Source of the DNA: Dreissena polymorpha
Lineage: Eukaryota; Mollusca; Bivalvia; Myida; Dreissenidae
Direction: 5' to 3'
Assembly: GCF_020536995.1 (NCBI RefSeq)
Contig: NC_068357.1
Span: 148,973,709-149,037,708 of the forward strand
DNA: 64,000 bases
Shown here: positions 46,560 to 57,297 of the stretch, in pieces
How the letters are laid out: each line of letters starts with the position of its first letter
Position numbering within the stretch: position 1 is the stretch's first letter
Position numbers and translations under genes: made by a program
The notes under the pieces: generated by a model
What the model was told of the DNA's origin: nothing
Databases searched by the model: none
Seen by the model: only the letters and a program-made list of their open reading frames with translations

Positions 46560-46806
46560 GCAGACTGAACAGGTAAACACTAAGCCCTGTTCTTCAAGAG
46601 CAAGGCTCATATCTTTATTTTAAGATCATTCATGACATGCATTAAGCCCTGTTTTCCCAGAGCGAGGCTCATTTCTTGATTCTAAGACAATTCGTGGCAT
46701 GCATTAAGCCCTGTTTTCCAAGAGCGAGGCTCATTTCTTGATTCTTAGACAATTCGTGGCATGCAAGCCCCGTTTTCCCAGAGCGAGGCTCATATCTTGA
46801 TTTTAA
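46560..46806. repeat. four tandem ~63-bp units made of MITE ends
   Basis: TTAAGCCCTGTTTTCCCAGA followed by GCGAGGCTCAT and TTGATTCTAAGACAATTCG repeats four times. The unit is the end of the palindromic MITE family plus adjacent host DNA, so a MITE terminus has been amplified as a minisatellite. Confidence 0.8.
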
Positions 46807-47115
46807 GATCATTTATGAATGACATGGAGAATGTCACAGGTTTCTTCAAGTGTCCTAAAGGAAAAACACTATAGAGCTATTTTATTATACAGAGCAAATT
46901 AATTAAGCACAATAAAATTATTAAATACTGTCACAGCAAATGCTTTGAGACCTAGAAAGTGCATTATCAATTAACATATGTTAAGTGCATACATGTATAC
47001 AAGTGACAAATACTTAAACAATATTGCAGCTTATAGCAATATTCAATGCAGCAATAGTCAATAACCTGTATAAATATCACTTAATATTTAAGCATTAATT
47101 ATATATTACCCACAT

Positions 47116-47331
47116 CATGCAAAAATGGGTCTTCTGCCATATGCTGCCAGTGTAATCCAGACTAGCCTGCGCATCAAAACAGTCTGGTCAGAAGATACCC
47201 TATAAGCTAATCAGACCAGGAAAGCTTGCACGACTTTATAGCGGACAGCATAGCTCCTAACCATACTGCGAAATTGTGCAGGCTGTTTGGGAGCTACGCT
47301 GGCCGCATATGGCATAAGACCATTTTGCATG
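47116..47331. mobile_element. MITE with CATGCAAAA inverted ends, 216 bp
   Basis: Ends CATGCAAAAATGGGTCTTCT and its near complement GCATAAGACCATTTTGCATG, with further inverted pairing inside (CATATGCTGCCAG opposite CTGGCCGCATATG). No coding capacity and no clear target duplication. Confidence 0.8.
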
Positions 47332-48092
47332 ACACTGCGCATATAGTTCACTTTTGTTTTTCAAGAGCTGTGCAAAACAAGTCTATAAACTTGCATTACT
47401 TTCATTCAATTGGTTTCTTGCAACAATCACACATTTTTTGGTTTTTCAGCCATTATCAGTTTGCCTCTTGTCTAATTTGAAAGAAATTTGCATAACATGA
47501 AATTTACATATGAGGAAAGTGATAATAAATGCACTATTATCAGTTTTATATTACATTTGTACACTCTCATAACTGTCGATGGTTAATTTTTTTAAACTAG
47601 AACTTTGTTGCAAACATGACTTATACCCCCACAGCACTTTATCGGCTATGTAAAAGAGCATAGAACTCAGGAAACTTTTTATCATTTGGCACGAAAAGTG
47701 TCTTGCACGTCTACATTTCATGACATACTTAATGTTTCTTGTCAATCTTTTGAGAAATGTGGAAGAAGTAAGCTCCACACAGTTATAAGACAAACAATTT
47801 GAGTGAGTCCAACAAATTCATGTCTGTTTGCTGACTTAGAACCTTAAATATGAAATTGAATGACAAATTCAACAACAGTATTATAACCATAGCTGATTCA
47901 CAGGGAATTCAGAATACATATTGTCACTTCAGTTAAAAAGAGTCTAAATGTAAAGCTAGCAATATGAATATAAGCATTACATTAAAACAAAGAAAAGTTA
48001 ATATTATTTCCAAGATATTAATATACTGCGTACAAAACATGTGCAACACTAATTAGTTATGAATATATGGCTATTTTTTGTATAGTCGGTTA

Positions 48093-51000
48093 TCAAAAAA
48101 CACAACAACAACAACTGGGCCTTGGCTCATCAATGTCTGTAGAGAGCTTCTCCCACAGTTTGACTTTTCCAAGGAGTGCACGGGCAGTGGGGCGCTTATC
48201 AGGGTCTTCAGAGAGCATCTGACGTACTGCTTTACACTGAAAGAATATAAGGAAGGTAATACAGCAAATGATGAGGTTGTAGTAGTAAATGGCTAGGTTG
48301 TCTTCCTTGGGATTATGTGATTTCAATTTTCTTTGGTATTGCCATTATGTTTCCCATTTGACATTGCTATTATCTTTCCCATTTGACATTGCTATTATCT
48401 TTCCTATTTGACATTGCTATTATCTTTCCCATTCGACATTGCTATTATCTTTCCTATTTGACATTGCTATTATCTTTCCCATTTGATATTGTTATTATCT
48501 TTCCCATTTGACATTGCTATTATCTTTCCCATTTAACATTTCTATCATCTTTTCCATTTGACATTGCTATTATCTTTCCCATTTGACATTGCTATTATCT
48601 TCCCCATTTGACATTGCTTTTATCTTTTCCATTTGACATTGCTATTATCTTTTCCATTTGACATTGCTATTATCTTTCCCATTTGACAACAAGTACCTGT
48701 TGCATTTAACCATAACAAAACTTAAACAAGTGCGGCTTATAAATTAAAAGTAATATTGAATTCACACAGACTGAGAACTGTAAAAAAAAAACAGGTATGA
48801 TCAAACACGAAACACAATCCATCAATATACGGAGTGATTTGGCTGGTTATTTAACCTGTTAAAAATTATTAACATATTCATAAAATGTTGGTAAAAACTG
48901 ACTGTTGGACATAGTGTAGTAAACCGAAATGGCCAAAAGGCCCATATTAAAGGGATATAACTCAGAAATTTTGTACCATGTCATTTTCAACAAAGTTTAT
49001 TGTATGAAGGCATTATATTTTGGTCAAGTTTTAAAGTCTCTCAAATCACCTCAGGCATATTTGCTGAGTTGTCTCCCTTTAATATGGCCTTTATTAGGAA
49101 AAATCAAGAAACTGGTCCACTGATTGTAAGGCAAACATTTATTATGAAACATACTCCAGCGTCTTTGATGGAGGCAGAATAAAGATGGCAGAGAGTGAGT
49201 TTCTAGCAGCAATCTTTACCAATGAAGTATGGTAAAGATAAAGTAGATACAGACTTTCGTACGTTTTTTTAAGAACACCTTCTTGTTAAAAAACACTATA
49301 AAAGCATCTAACATAATTTCTGATAAAGTTTACATTTTGTTAATCACAAGAAACAACTGCCTGTCGCTTAAAACTTCAAGGTTGTTGTTTTTCAATAAGA
49401 AAAGTCTATATTTCCAGAAAACAATTTTTCTTCCTTTTCCGAAAAAGAAAATCTGAGCCATGTACATATTCTTCACAGACTTACCCATTGTGCATGCTCG
49501 AGCTTCATTTTTTCAGGAAATTTACACTCCTTTGCATCATTAATCAAATATTTTCTCGTTGATCCAGGGGGAATAAAGTTGAACATCTCATAGACAATCA
49601 CCCCAAGAGCATATATGTCCACTTTGTTGGTATAATGTGTTGTGCTCTGAAACAAAAATGGTCTAGTAAATTCTCTTTTGTAGTATTGAATTCTATCAAT
49701 ATAGTTAAAGAAAATCCATGTGCACTTGTTTAAAGAATAAAATATTAAATTAATTTTATCATATGATTTGATGGTGTCTGATTACAACAGTACGCCTTTC
49801 TCATTTTGTGTTTCAAAACATCTATGCAACTGTTAAGAATTTAAACATCATAACTAAGAATGGTTTAGTGAAACGGTCTTCAGAACGAGATGTCAATTTA
49901 CTTCTATCTACTCATTATTGATTTTACTGAACAGAACGGAATGTTTAAATAACAATGTTAAACAATGTAACGTTCCTATCCAATTTATGTTAATTGAAAG
50001 ATATAAGTTCAATCAAAATGAAGTCCATATTGTTCAAAACAGCAGTTTAACGCATCTTGGACAAACAGTTGAAGTTGTATGTAAGAGTTCAACTAAGGAA
50101 TTTGTTTAATGCTGCATGCACTTCTGGTCTCACATACCTGTTCTGGAGCAAAATACGCACGAGTTCCAGCTTCTGCAGTGTGACTCTCGCTGTCCCTTTC
50201 CATTATCTTTGCCAAACCGAAGTCACCTACTTTGACAGGGTTGCCTTGTTCAGCAGAAAGAAATATATTTTCTGGTTTAAGGTCCCTATGCGTGATTTTC
50301 TTGCCATGAATGTATGCCAGTGCAGAAGTGATCTGTTCTATCTTTTCTACAATTTCGTTAGAGGGACGATTTTTGTTTCTATTTGTGTCATCCAACCAGT
50401 GTTTCAAAGTTTTAGCCTGACATAACTCCAACTGAATGTACAAGAAGGAACCTTTCCTGAAATTTAAAAATGATCAGCGCTCTCAGAAAAAACGGGCTTC
50501 ATGCATGTGCGTAAAGTAGCGTCTCCGATTAGCCTGTGCACTCAGCACAAGCTCATCTGGTTCAAAACTGTCTGTGTATACTGGATTTTCGTTCTTAAAG
50601 GGCTTCCTTAACTAAAAAATTCCATACTAAGCGGAAAGTTTTGTCCTAGATCAGCCTGTGCGGACTGCACAGTTTGGGACAACACTTTACACACATGCAA
50701 TTATCCTGGTTTTCAAAAGGCACGGCTCAAAAATAAGATTATGTCAGTTTAAATACAAAGATTACTTTAAAAAACTGTTGATATTAGGTAAAACTACGGG
50801 CAAAGTAAAAACTATGTGAGCCTCAATGTATAGAAATCACCATTCTTCACTTTGGCAATTAAATTGCATTGTTTGTGTTTGCTTGTTTTCTTGAATATTT
50901 TGCAATATCCAACAATAATTCAGTTTTCTAAAATATCACAGCGGTCAACTAACCTCACACACTTTTTCTGGATAAGCTGGCTAACAAAGAATACTTTTGC

Positions 51001-52090
51001 CATCAACTGACAACTTCCCTTCTTAATTCAGAGGAATGGGGTGTATGGCCATAGAAAATAATTTCATGACCAATCCACAAACAAGTTCTGATTGGGCTCG
51101 GAATCCATGATCCTTGTTATGGAGTCCAGAGATCCACATACTGTTTAAGTCTGCCTTACCAAATACATTTTGTTTAATAACGATTTGAATGTACAACGGA
51201 ACATACCCGTAAGAGTCTTTTTCTTTCCACGCGTCAAAGTAGCGCACGATGCCACTATGGTCAAGAGATTCCAGGGCTTTAACCTCTCGAAGCATTCTTT
51301 CCTCATCTTTTCTGCAAAGACGTGGAGCAAATAATATCATCTCTTTTATAAACCATCACAGACAAAAAGTCATTTGCACAATAAGACACCCAATAAAATA
51401 TGGCAATAATGATCAGTTTTTTCAGGGAAAAAAAATCGACAAGTGTTCAAATGATCTATCCCTTTTTTTTACTTGAATGTGACATGACTTTCAACCAAGG
51501 ATATTGATAATTGCGTGCCAAATTCAATTTCAGTAAGCTTTTAACTTCTTTTAGGTTATTTCAAAATATGCACAGGTGCTATTATATGACCTTGAATTGT
51601 GACCTGGACTTGATTCCGTTTGCAAGTCAGAGTATATGAGGTCAGTTACCTCCCATCATGATCCAAAACACACGTGTGAAGTGTCAACTTAATATCTGTA
51701 GTGGTTACATATGTATGTACTTGTTGCATGCACACCCTTACCTGTATTGCATCTTGCATGCAAACCTTACATTACCTTCTTACAAAAGACAACACAATTC
51801 TACATAAAGGCTGACCCAAACATGCCTAATTGAAACATCACTGTTGAATTTTTATTGAACAAATGTATTTTAATGTGTGTGTTAGGCGCCATATATAGAT
51901 ATGTAGAAAACATGAATCATTTTCATTTTAATGAAACAAACCGTAAGTTGTCATGTTTACTTCAACTTACCCAGTAATGTTGATCTGTTTTACCGCAAAT
52001 AGCAGTTTATCTTTTTCTCTTTGTACCTTGTAAACAACTCCAAAACCACCTTCACCCAATCTTTCAATCTCTCTAAATTCCATCTCATAT
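48093..52090 (-). CDS. eIF2-alpha-kinase-like (PKR-type) protein kinase, catalytic domain
   Basis: Five exons in order: 52090-51971, 51311-51207, 50456-50138, 49646-49485 and 48236-48093 (TGA). All have AG acceptors and GT donors, and phases 2, 2, 0, 0 join without error. Motifs in order: glycine loop GEGGFGVVY, VAIK-type lysine FAVKQI, helix-C glutamate LREVKAL, SFLYIQLELC with TLKHWLDD, HRDLKPEN, DFG, APEQ, VDIYALGVIVYEMF and KRPTARALL. YIQLELC and the Trp of KHWL are typical of eIF2-alpha kinases, and VDIYALG is as in PKR; these phosphorylate eIF2-alpha to reduce translation under stress or infection. The insert between strands 4 and 5 is very short. The protein ends SCCCCVF, a CaaX-like tail. 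No N-terminal sensor (dsRNA-binding, Z-alpha or heme) exon was found, so the entry is 5' partial. Confidence 0.88.
48329..48688. repeat. 25-bp minisatellite in the last kinase intron
   Basis: About 14 units of CATTTGACATTGCTATTATC plus TTTCC, in register at 48356, 48381 and onward, with few substitutions. It begins about 90 bp from the acceptor of the last kinase exon. Confidence 0.95.
50478..50728. mobile_element. two-armed palindromic MITE in a kinase intron
   Basis: Same family as 44478-44697: CATGCATGTGCGTAAAGTA at the left and ACTTTACACACATGCAATTA at the right, with GATTAGCCTGTGCA and GATCAGCCTGTGCGGACTGC arms. It lies in the intron between the helix-C and catalytic-loop exons, beginning 22 bp upstream of the acceptor of the latter. 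Confidence 0.8.
51237..51800 (-). repeat. intronic duplication, copy A (contains kinase exon 2)
   Basis: This interval, most of exon 2 plus upstream intron, matches 52163-52740 through CAAATAATA(T/A)CATCTCTTTT, TGACATGACTTTC(A/G)ACCAAG and TCAGTTACCTCCCATCATGA. Offset is about 925 bp. Confidence 0.8.
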
Positions 52091-52162
52091 CTGAAAAAGT
52101 ATTACACAGGTGAATAAGTATGAGTATTTTTTTTAAAAAAGTATGATAATGAATATAGTGCA

Positions 52163-52740
52163 TACACGATACCAATATGGTTAAGATCTGCCAGGGCTTG
52201 AACCTCTCGCAGCTTTTTTATCTCATCTTTTCTGCAAAGACATTGGGCAAATAATAACATCTCTTTTAAAAACCATCACATACAAGAATATCACTTGCAC
52301 AATTATACACCCAATAAGTCAATAATGATTAGTGTTTTAAAGATTTTTTCTTTTTTCAAAAAATCTATCCATTTTATTTTATTTTTAATTGAACGTGACA
52401 TGACTTTCGACCAAGGATATTGATAATTGGGTGCCATATTCCATTTCAGTTAGCTTTATTAATTTTTTAGTTTATTTAAAAAATAATCACCGGAACTATT
52501 TTATGACCTTGGACCTTGACTTGTGACTTGGACTTGAGATCCTGTGCAAGTCAGAGTATATGAGGTCAGTTACCTCCCATCATGATCCTTAACACACGTG
52601 TAAAGTGTCAACTGAATATATGTAGTGGTTACATACATATGTACTCGTTGCATGCACACCTTAACCTGAATTTCATGCAAACCTTAAATTACCTTTTTAA
52701 GTACAAATGGCGACATAATTCTACTAAAAGGCTGCTCACA
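52163..52740 (-). repeat. intronic duplication, copy B
   Basis: The partner of 51237-51800. It lies upstream of the first recognised kinase exon, so the duplication placed a helix-C exon ahead of the glycine-loop exon. Confidence 0.8.
52166..52231 (-). pseudogene. truncated duplicate of the kinase helix-C exon
   Basis: Acceptor TTTGCAG precedes 52231, and 66 bp encode KDEIKKLREVQALADLNH and GIV, matching KDEERMLREVKALESLDH of the true exon 2. A GTATGC donor follows at 52165, giving phase 2-2 like the parent, so inclusion would keep the frame, but it would put helix C before the glycine loop. The last 39 bases of the parent exon are missing. Most likely a non-functional relic, less likely an alternative or regulatory exon. 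Confidence 0.6.
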
Positions 52741-53150
52741 GTTTACAAAGACCATGAACATATACATTTATTATTTTATTTCCATACCTTAATTATACAG
52801 AAAAAAGCATTTCTTGCACGCAAACTTTGACCTGAAATTTCTATGTTCAAAAATTGAAGCTTTGCTAAACTGTAGGTCAGAATTATGGAAATTGGTCAGT
52901 GATCTCAAACAATGACCCCAAACGCTTATTTTAAGTTTCAAGTGAATACTTGCAATATAAACCGTGATAATGGATATGTTGCACGTTAACCTTAACCAGA
53001 GCATTACTCAGACGCAGATTCCCACAAATGGATGCGTATTATAGGTCAGACTATTGGGTGAATAGTCATGTTAAAAATGCCAGTCTTCCTTTTTGTTAAT
53101 AATTTGAGTCAACACATTCAGAAAAGGCTGTGAGCGTTAAAAAAAACATT
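52741..53150. other. intronic or intergenic DNA upstream of the kinase exons
   Basis: No exon for a sensor domain was recognised on the minus strand. Confidence 0.4.
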
Positions 53151-53152
53151 AT

Positions 53153-53370
53153 ACAAGGGCTGTTTGTAAAACCTGCATGCCCCCCATATGGGCTGTCAGT
53201 TGTAGTGGCAGCCATTATGTGAATACGTTTTTTGTCACTGTGAGCTTGACCTATAACCTAGTGACTTGAAAATCAATAGGGGTCATCTGCCAGTCATGAT
53301 CAATGTACCTATGAAGTTTCATGACCATAGGCCTAAGTATTCTTGAGTTATCATCAGGCAACCATCAACC
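53153..53370 (+). repeat. family A TGACCT element, truncated
   Basis: Left end ACAAGGGCTGTTTGTAAAAC plus one monomer; it breaks off after GAGTTATCATCAGGCAACCA without tract or hairpin. Confidence 0.8.
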
Positions 53371-53407
53371 GTTCCATGTCGGTTTTCGAAATGTAGCTCT
53401 AAAAAAG

Positions 53408-53430
53408 CATAGTTGCGTTGCAACTATGCT
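53408..53430. other. perfect hairpin
   Basis: GCATAGTTGC and GCAACTATGC pair perfectly around a 3-base loop. Followed by a CCCCCGCGCGACTTCTCTCC / CCCCCGTGCGACT direct repeat. No known element recognised. Confidence 0.6.
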
Positions 53431-53439
53431 AAAAACAAC

Positions 53440-55345
53440 AGTTCCCCTCTCCCCCGCGCGACTTCTCTCCCCCGTGCGACTAAGTTTTACGCTGGTGATT
53501 TGATTTAAAACGTTGGATGTCCGCTCAGCAATAGCTTTTTGAAAAAAAACAACTGTTCTTTACAATCGTTACAAAGTGCAATATAAATCTATACTTTTAC
53601 CCTTCTGGCGTGAAATGGTCAGAGCGGCAATTAAATTGCGTCTTACAAAACATCAAATATACTTTAAAGTTACCCAGCCAATTATGTCAGCGCTAAATGA
53701 TTTCTTTAAAAATGGCTGCGCCCACAGATTTACAAAATTGTAAAAATGTGGCAAAATATTCAAGACGTTTCCAGAAAGGCCAACTATTTTAATAAAATAA
53801 CATAATTTAATTGGTATTTTATTACCTAGTTGTCCGAACAATTATTGTAAGAATATATATAAAGCATTGTTTGCTGGGCAACCTCAATTTAAAAGTTTGT
53901 TGCCCGACTTGGTAAGGCTTAAGCAGCCATATGAAGTTAGTTTTTCTCCCTGCAAACAGTCAGAAAACTATATGATGTCCATATTTTTTTCAAATTCGAC
54001 CTTAATGTGACCAAGAAATGCAGGTCATGGTTGTTTCATGCTGTCGACACAAGAAAATAATTGCAAATTAATTGTATAAAACCCTGATAAGTGATAAATG
54101 AACAGCCTGTAGATGCTGTTATTTGACCAAATTTAATATATGATGTAAAGGAAAGACAAGTCAATGGGCCGCATGTTGCCTGTGTCCTTGTCTTTCTTAT
54201 GCAGAACTACAGCTTTGTCGCAAAAACGTTTAAGGACAAATAACTAAGAAATGTGTGTGGATCAATGGGGATAAAAATGTGTCCTGCACATCATCTCTCT
54301 ATGGCGATCACATGGTAACTTTCAATAGCTTAAGAAATTATTTGCTAATATATTCTTTCACAAACTTGTAAGATTTTATTAATCAACCAACAAACAAACA
54401 AACCAACATGGACCTCAATATGCTTAATCTTTGTGTGTGTGGGGGGGGGGGGTTAAATTGTGCGGGGAAAAATGTGTTGGATAAAAATCCTTCAACGAGA
54501 CCACTTCTATACTCTACATTTATAATCCATATACATTTACTATCAGCATACGTATACAGGTGTACCTTGTAAGAGTGTAGGTCTGGACACTGCTCTCCTG
54601 CATTATGAACTTTTCACTATATCGTAGTTGTTGACAGGAATCTAGGAATATAAATACAGTATTCACTGAACTTGTTATGAAATTTGCAAAGGCAAAGTTG
54701 ATAATAAAAAGATCTAAACACATTAAATATAAATATGTTTGTTTTAAGGTGCCTCTTTAAACAGTAAATTTATTAATTATTTATTATCTTATAACAAGTT
54801 CCAGAGGTAGGGACAATGAACATATTGGTATAAAGTATTATGGTATCTTTTTTTTCTCAAATCCAGTCAAAATATTTCCCAATTGATGGTTTGTCTTTTT
54901 GATGTTTATAAAATAAATATATTTAAGAGATGATAAATCTAGAAATAATACATTCTTAAGTTGTAATAACCACTATACATTTGTATTTATGTTTGGGACT
55001 TTCCATTAAATGTAATTTTTTCCCCCAAAATAAGTCAAAAAGAACAAATGAAACATTGATATTTTTCCCAAATTTAAAGCCATTTGATGCCAAAATTCCC
55101 AATTTCGCAGGTTTAGGTCTTATTCCCAAAATAGGAGAAGACATACCGACATTTATTAGATAATGTGGAATGACATGTTTTTTTATATTTATACTAGAGA
55201 TGTTACTGAACATAGCCTACATCCGTCAGAAGACTTCTTTGAATTCATGCAGTTTTAACCTTAAATGAAACTTTCCTCTAGAAATGTCATTCCCCTTTCA
55301 GCAACAGCAATTCTGTTTACGTCTCAGACGTTGGTATCAGCATAT
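53440..55345. other. intergenic DNA
   Basis: No supported exon. A run of about 13 G occurs near 54440. The 54.95-55.2 kb frames have no domain signal. Confidence 0.4.
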
Positions 55346-55349
55346 TTGC

Positions 55350-56617
55350 AAACAAGGGATGTTTGTAAAACATGCATGCCCCCAATATGGGCTGTCAGTT
55401 GTAGTGGCAGCCATTGTGTGAATACGTTTTTTTTGTCACTGTTAACAACGGTGGTGGTGGTGGTGGTTGTGGTTGTGGTGGTGGACATTTAACTGTGACG
55501 AGTCACCATGACCTTTACCTTTGACCTAGTGACCTGATAATCAATAGGGGTCATCTGCCGGTCATGACCAATGTCCCTATGAGGTTTCGTGATCCCAGGC
55601 CTATGCGTTCTTGAGTTATAATCCGGAAACCACTTTACTGCTTCAGGTCACTGTGACCTTGACCTTTGACCTAGTAACCTGAAAATCCATAGGGGTCATC
55701 TGCCAGTCATGACCAATGTCCCTATTAAATTTCGTGATCCCAGGCCTAAGCGTTCTTGAGTTATCATCCGGAAACCACTTTACTGCTTCAGGTCACTGTG
55801 ACCTTGACCTTTGACCTAGTAACCTGAAAATCAATAGAGGTCATCTGCCAGTCATGACAAATGTTTCTATGAAGTTTCGTGATCCCAGGCCTAAGTGTTC
55901 TTGAGTTATCATCTGGAAACCATTTTACTGCTTCAGGTCACTGTGACCTTGACCTTTGACCTGGTGACCTGAAAATCAATAGGGGTCATCTTCCTGTCAT
56001 GACCAATGTCACTATGAAGTTTCATGATCCCAGGCTTAAGCGTTCTTGAGTTATCATCTGGAAACCATTTTCCTATTTTTAGTCAACCATTTTACTGCTT
56101 CAGGTCACTGTGACCTTGACTTTTGACCTATTGACCTGAAAATCAATAGAGTGATTTGCCGGTCATGACCAATGTTCCTATGAAGTTTCGTGATGCCAGG
56201 ACTTAGCGTTCTTGAGTTATCATTCGGAAACCATTTTCCTATTTCCAGTCACTGTGACTTTGACCTGTGACCTTTGACCTTGTGACCTCAATATTAATAG
56301 GGGTCATCTGCCGGTCATGACCAATGTCCCTATGAATTTTCATGATCCCAGGCATATGCATTCTTGAGTTATCATCCGGAAACCATTTTCCTATTTCCAG
56401 TAACTGTGACCTTGACCTGTGAATCAAAATCAATAGGGGTCATCTGCGAGTCATGATCAATGTTCCTATGAAGTTTAATGATCTTAGGCCTAAGCGTTCT
56501 TGAGTTATCATCCGGAAACCATCTGGTGGACGGACCGACCGACCGACCGACAGACCGACCGACCGACGGACCGAAATGAGCAAAGCAATATACCCCCTCT
56601 TCTTCGAAGGGGGGCAT
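55350..56617 (+). repeat. family A TGACCT element, long copy with about eight monomers
   Basis: Left end ACAAGGGATGTTTGTAAAAC; right end CTTCTTCGAAGGGGGGCATA after a GACCGACCGACCGACAGACC tract. Monomers carry CAGGTCACTGTGACCTTGAC, which adds a GGTCACTGTGACC palindrome. A (GTGGTG)n microsatellite (55450-55484) interrupts the first monomer. Confidence 0.9.
55450..55484. repeat. (GTG)n microsatellite
   Basis: GTGGTGGTGGTGGTGG with TGTGGT interruptions, inside the first monomer of the TGACCT element. Confidence 0.9.
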
Positions 56618-56625
56618 AAAAAGAG

Positions 56626-56812
56626 CAGTGATCGACACTAACCGGAGTCCGGTAGTCCAAGATTCCTGGAAATGAGACTCGGACTCCTTGTTTTTGTGCT
56701 TCAAAATCAACTTTGAATTATACAAAAAATCCCTTCGTTTACTAATAGGTTTGCAAAATCTGAATGTCTGCACAAAAGACATCTTACTCAGAATAGTCAA
56801 TGTCGAACACTG
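56626..56812. mobile_element. small hAT-like MITE, 187 bp
   Basis: Ends CAGTGATCGACACTAAC and, complemented, CAGTGTTCGACATTGACT. No 8-bp target duplication is visible. It starts eight bases after the end of the TGACCT element. Confidence 0.5.
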
Positions 56813-56893
56813 TCTATAAAAACTTTTAGTTGCATTTGTTTATTGTCACATTAAAATTGCAATTATCTAATATTCACTCTCTATATACTGCAG

Positions 56894-57088
56894 AAGGAAG
56901 TTTTTAATACCAAGTCATGCACGACCAAAGAAATCAACGTTCCAGCCGAGTCAGAGTCAGACAGCGGTTCTGAAACAAGTGAGGCAAGCCCGAGGTATAT
57001 CATACCACCTAGGAGAAGACCGTTACCACAGCCCTGTGTCAATTTTCCCCGACCAGAGTTACCATTTAGCATCTCAGGCCACAATTAA
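56894..57088 (+). CDS. candidate terminal exon, unrecognised protein
   Basis: After a good acceptor (TATATACTGCAG), 64 codons stay open to TAA at 57086: NVPAESESDSGSETSEASPR is an acidic Ser-rich stretch, then YIIPPRRRPLPQPC and NFPRPELPFSISGHN. A polyadenylation signal AATAAA lies at 57183. Composition suggests a disordered C-terminus; a similar acidic-then-basic Pro-rich linker is common in transposon polyproteins and nuclear proteins. No upstream exon was identified. Confidence 0.35.
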   Translation, partial: KEVFNTKSCTTKEINVPAESESDSGSETSEASPRYIIPPRRRPLPQPCVNFPRPELPFSISGHN

Positions 57089-57297
57089 AATATTGTTGGT
57101 TTGCCCTTTACCGCCCCTAGATTTTACAGGTGGGTTGGAAGGTAGGAAAATTATTTTATTTTATTTGAGGAATTATATTTTTAATAAACCAATAGTCTAT
57201 GAATATTTATAACACTGGTATTAAAGTACTGTTGCAGTGTAAGAAGTCCTATGTAGCTTAACCATATCTTGTTTGCTGTTTTCTTGCATATATTAAT
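57078..57297 (+). repeat. duplicated segment, copy 1
   Basis: GGCCACAATTAAAATATTGT through CTGTTTTCTTGCATATATTA recurs at 58197-58418 at roughly 93 % identity by eye. Copy 1 contains the stop codon and AATAAA of the candidate terminal exon. Confidence 0.85.

Noticed and set aside
50057-50425. 122-codon plus-strand frame opposite the kinase
   Set aside because: Antisense shadow of the catalytic-loop exon, which carries the intact HRDLKPEN and DFG motifs on the minus strand.
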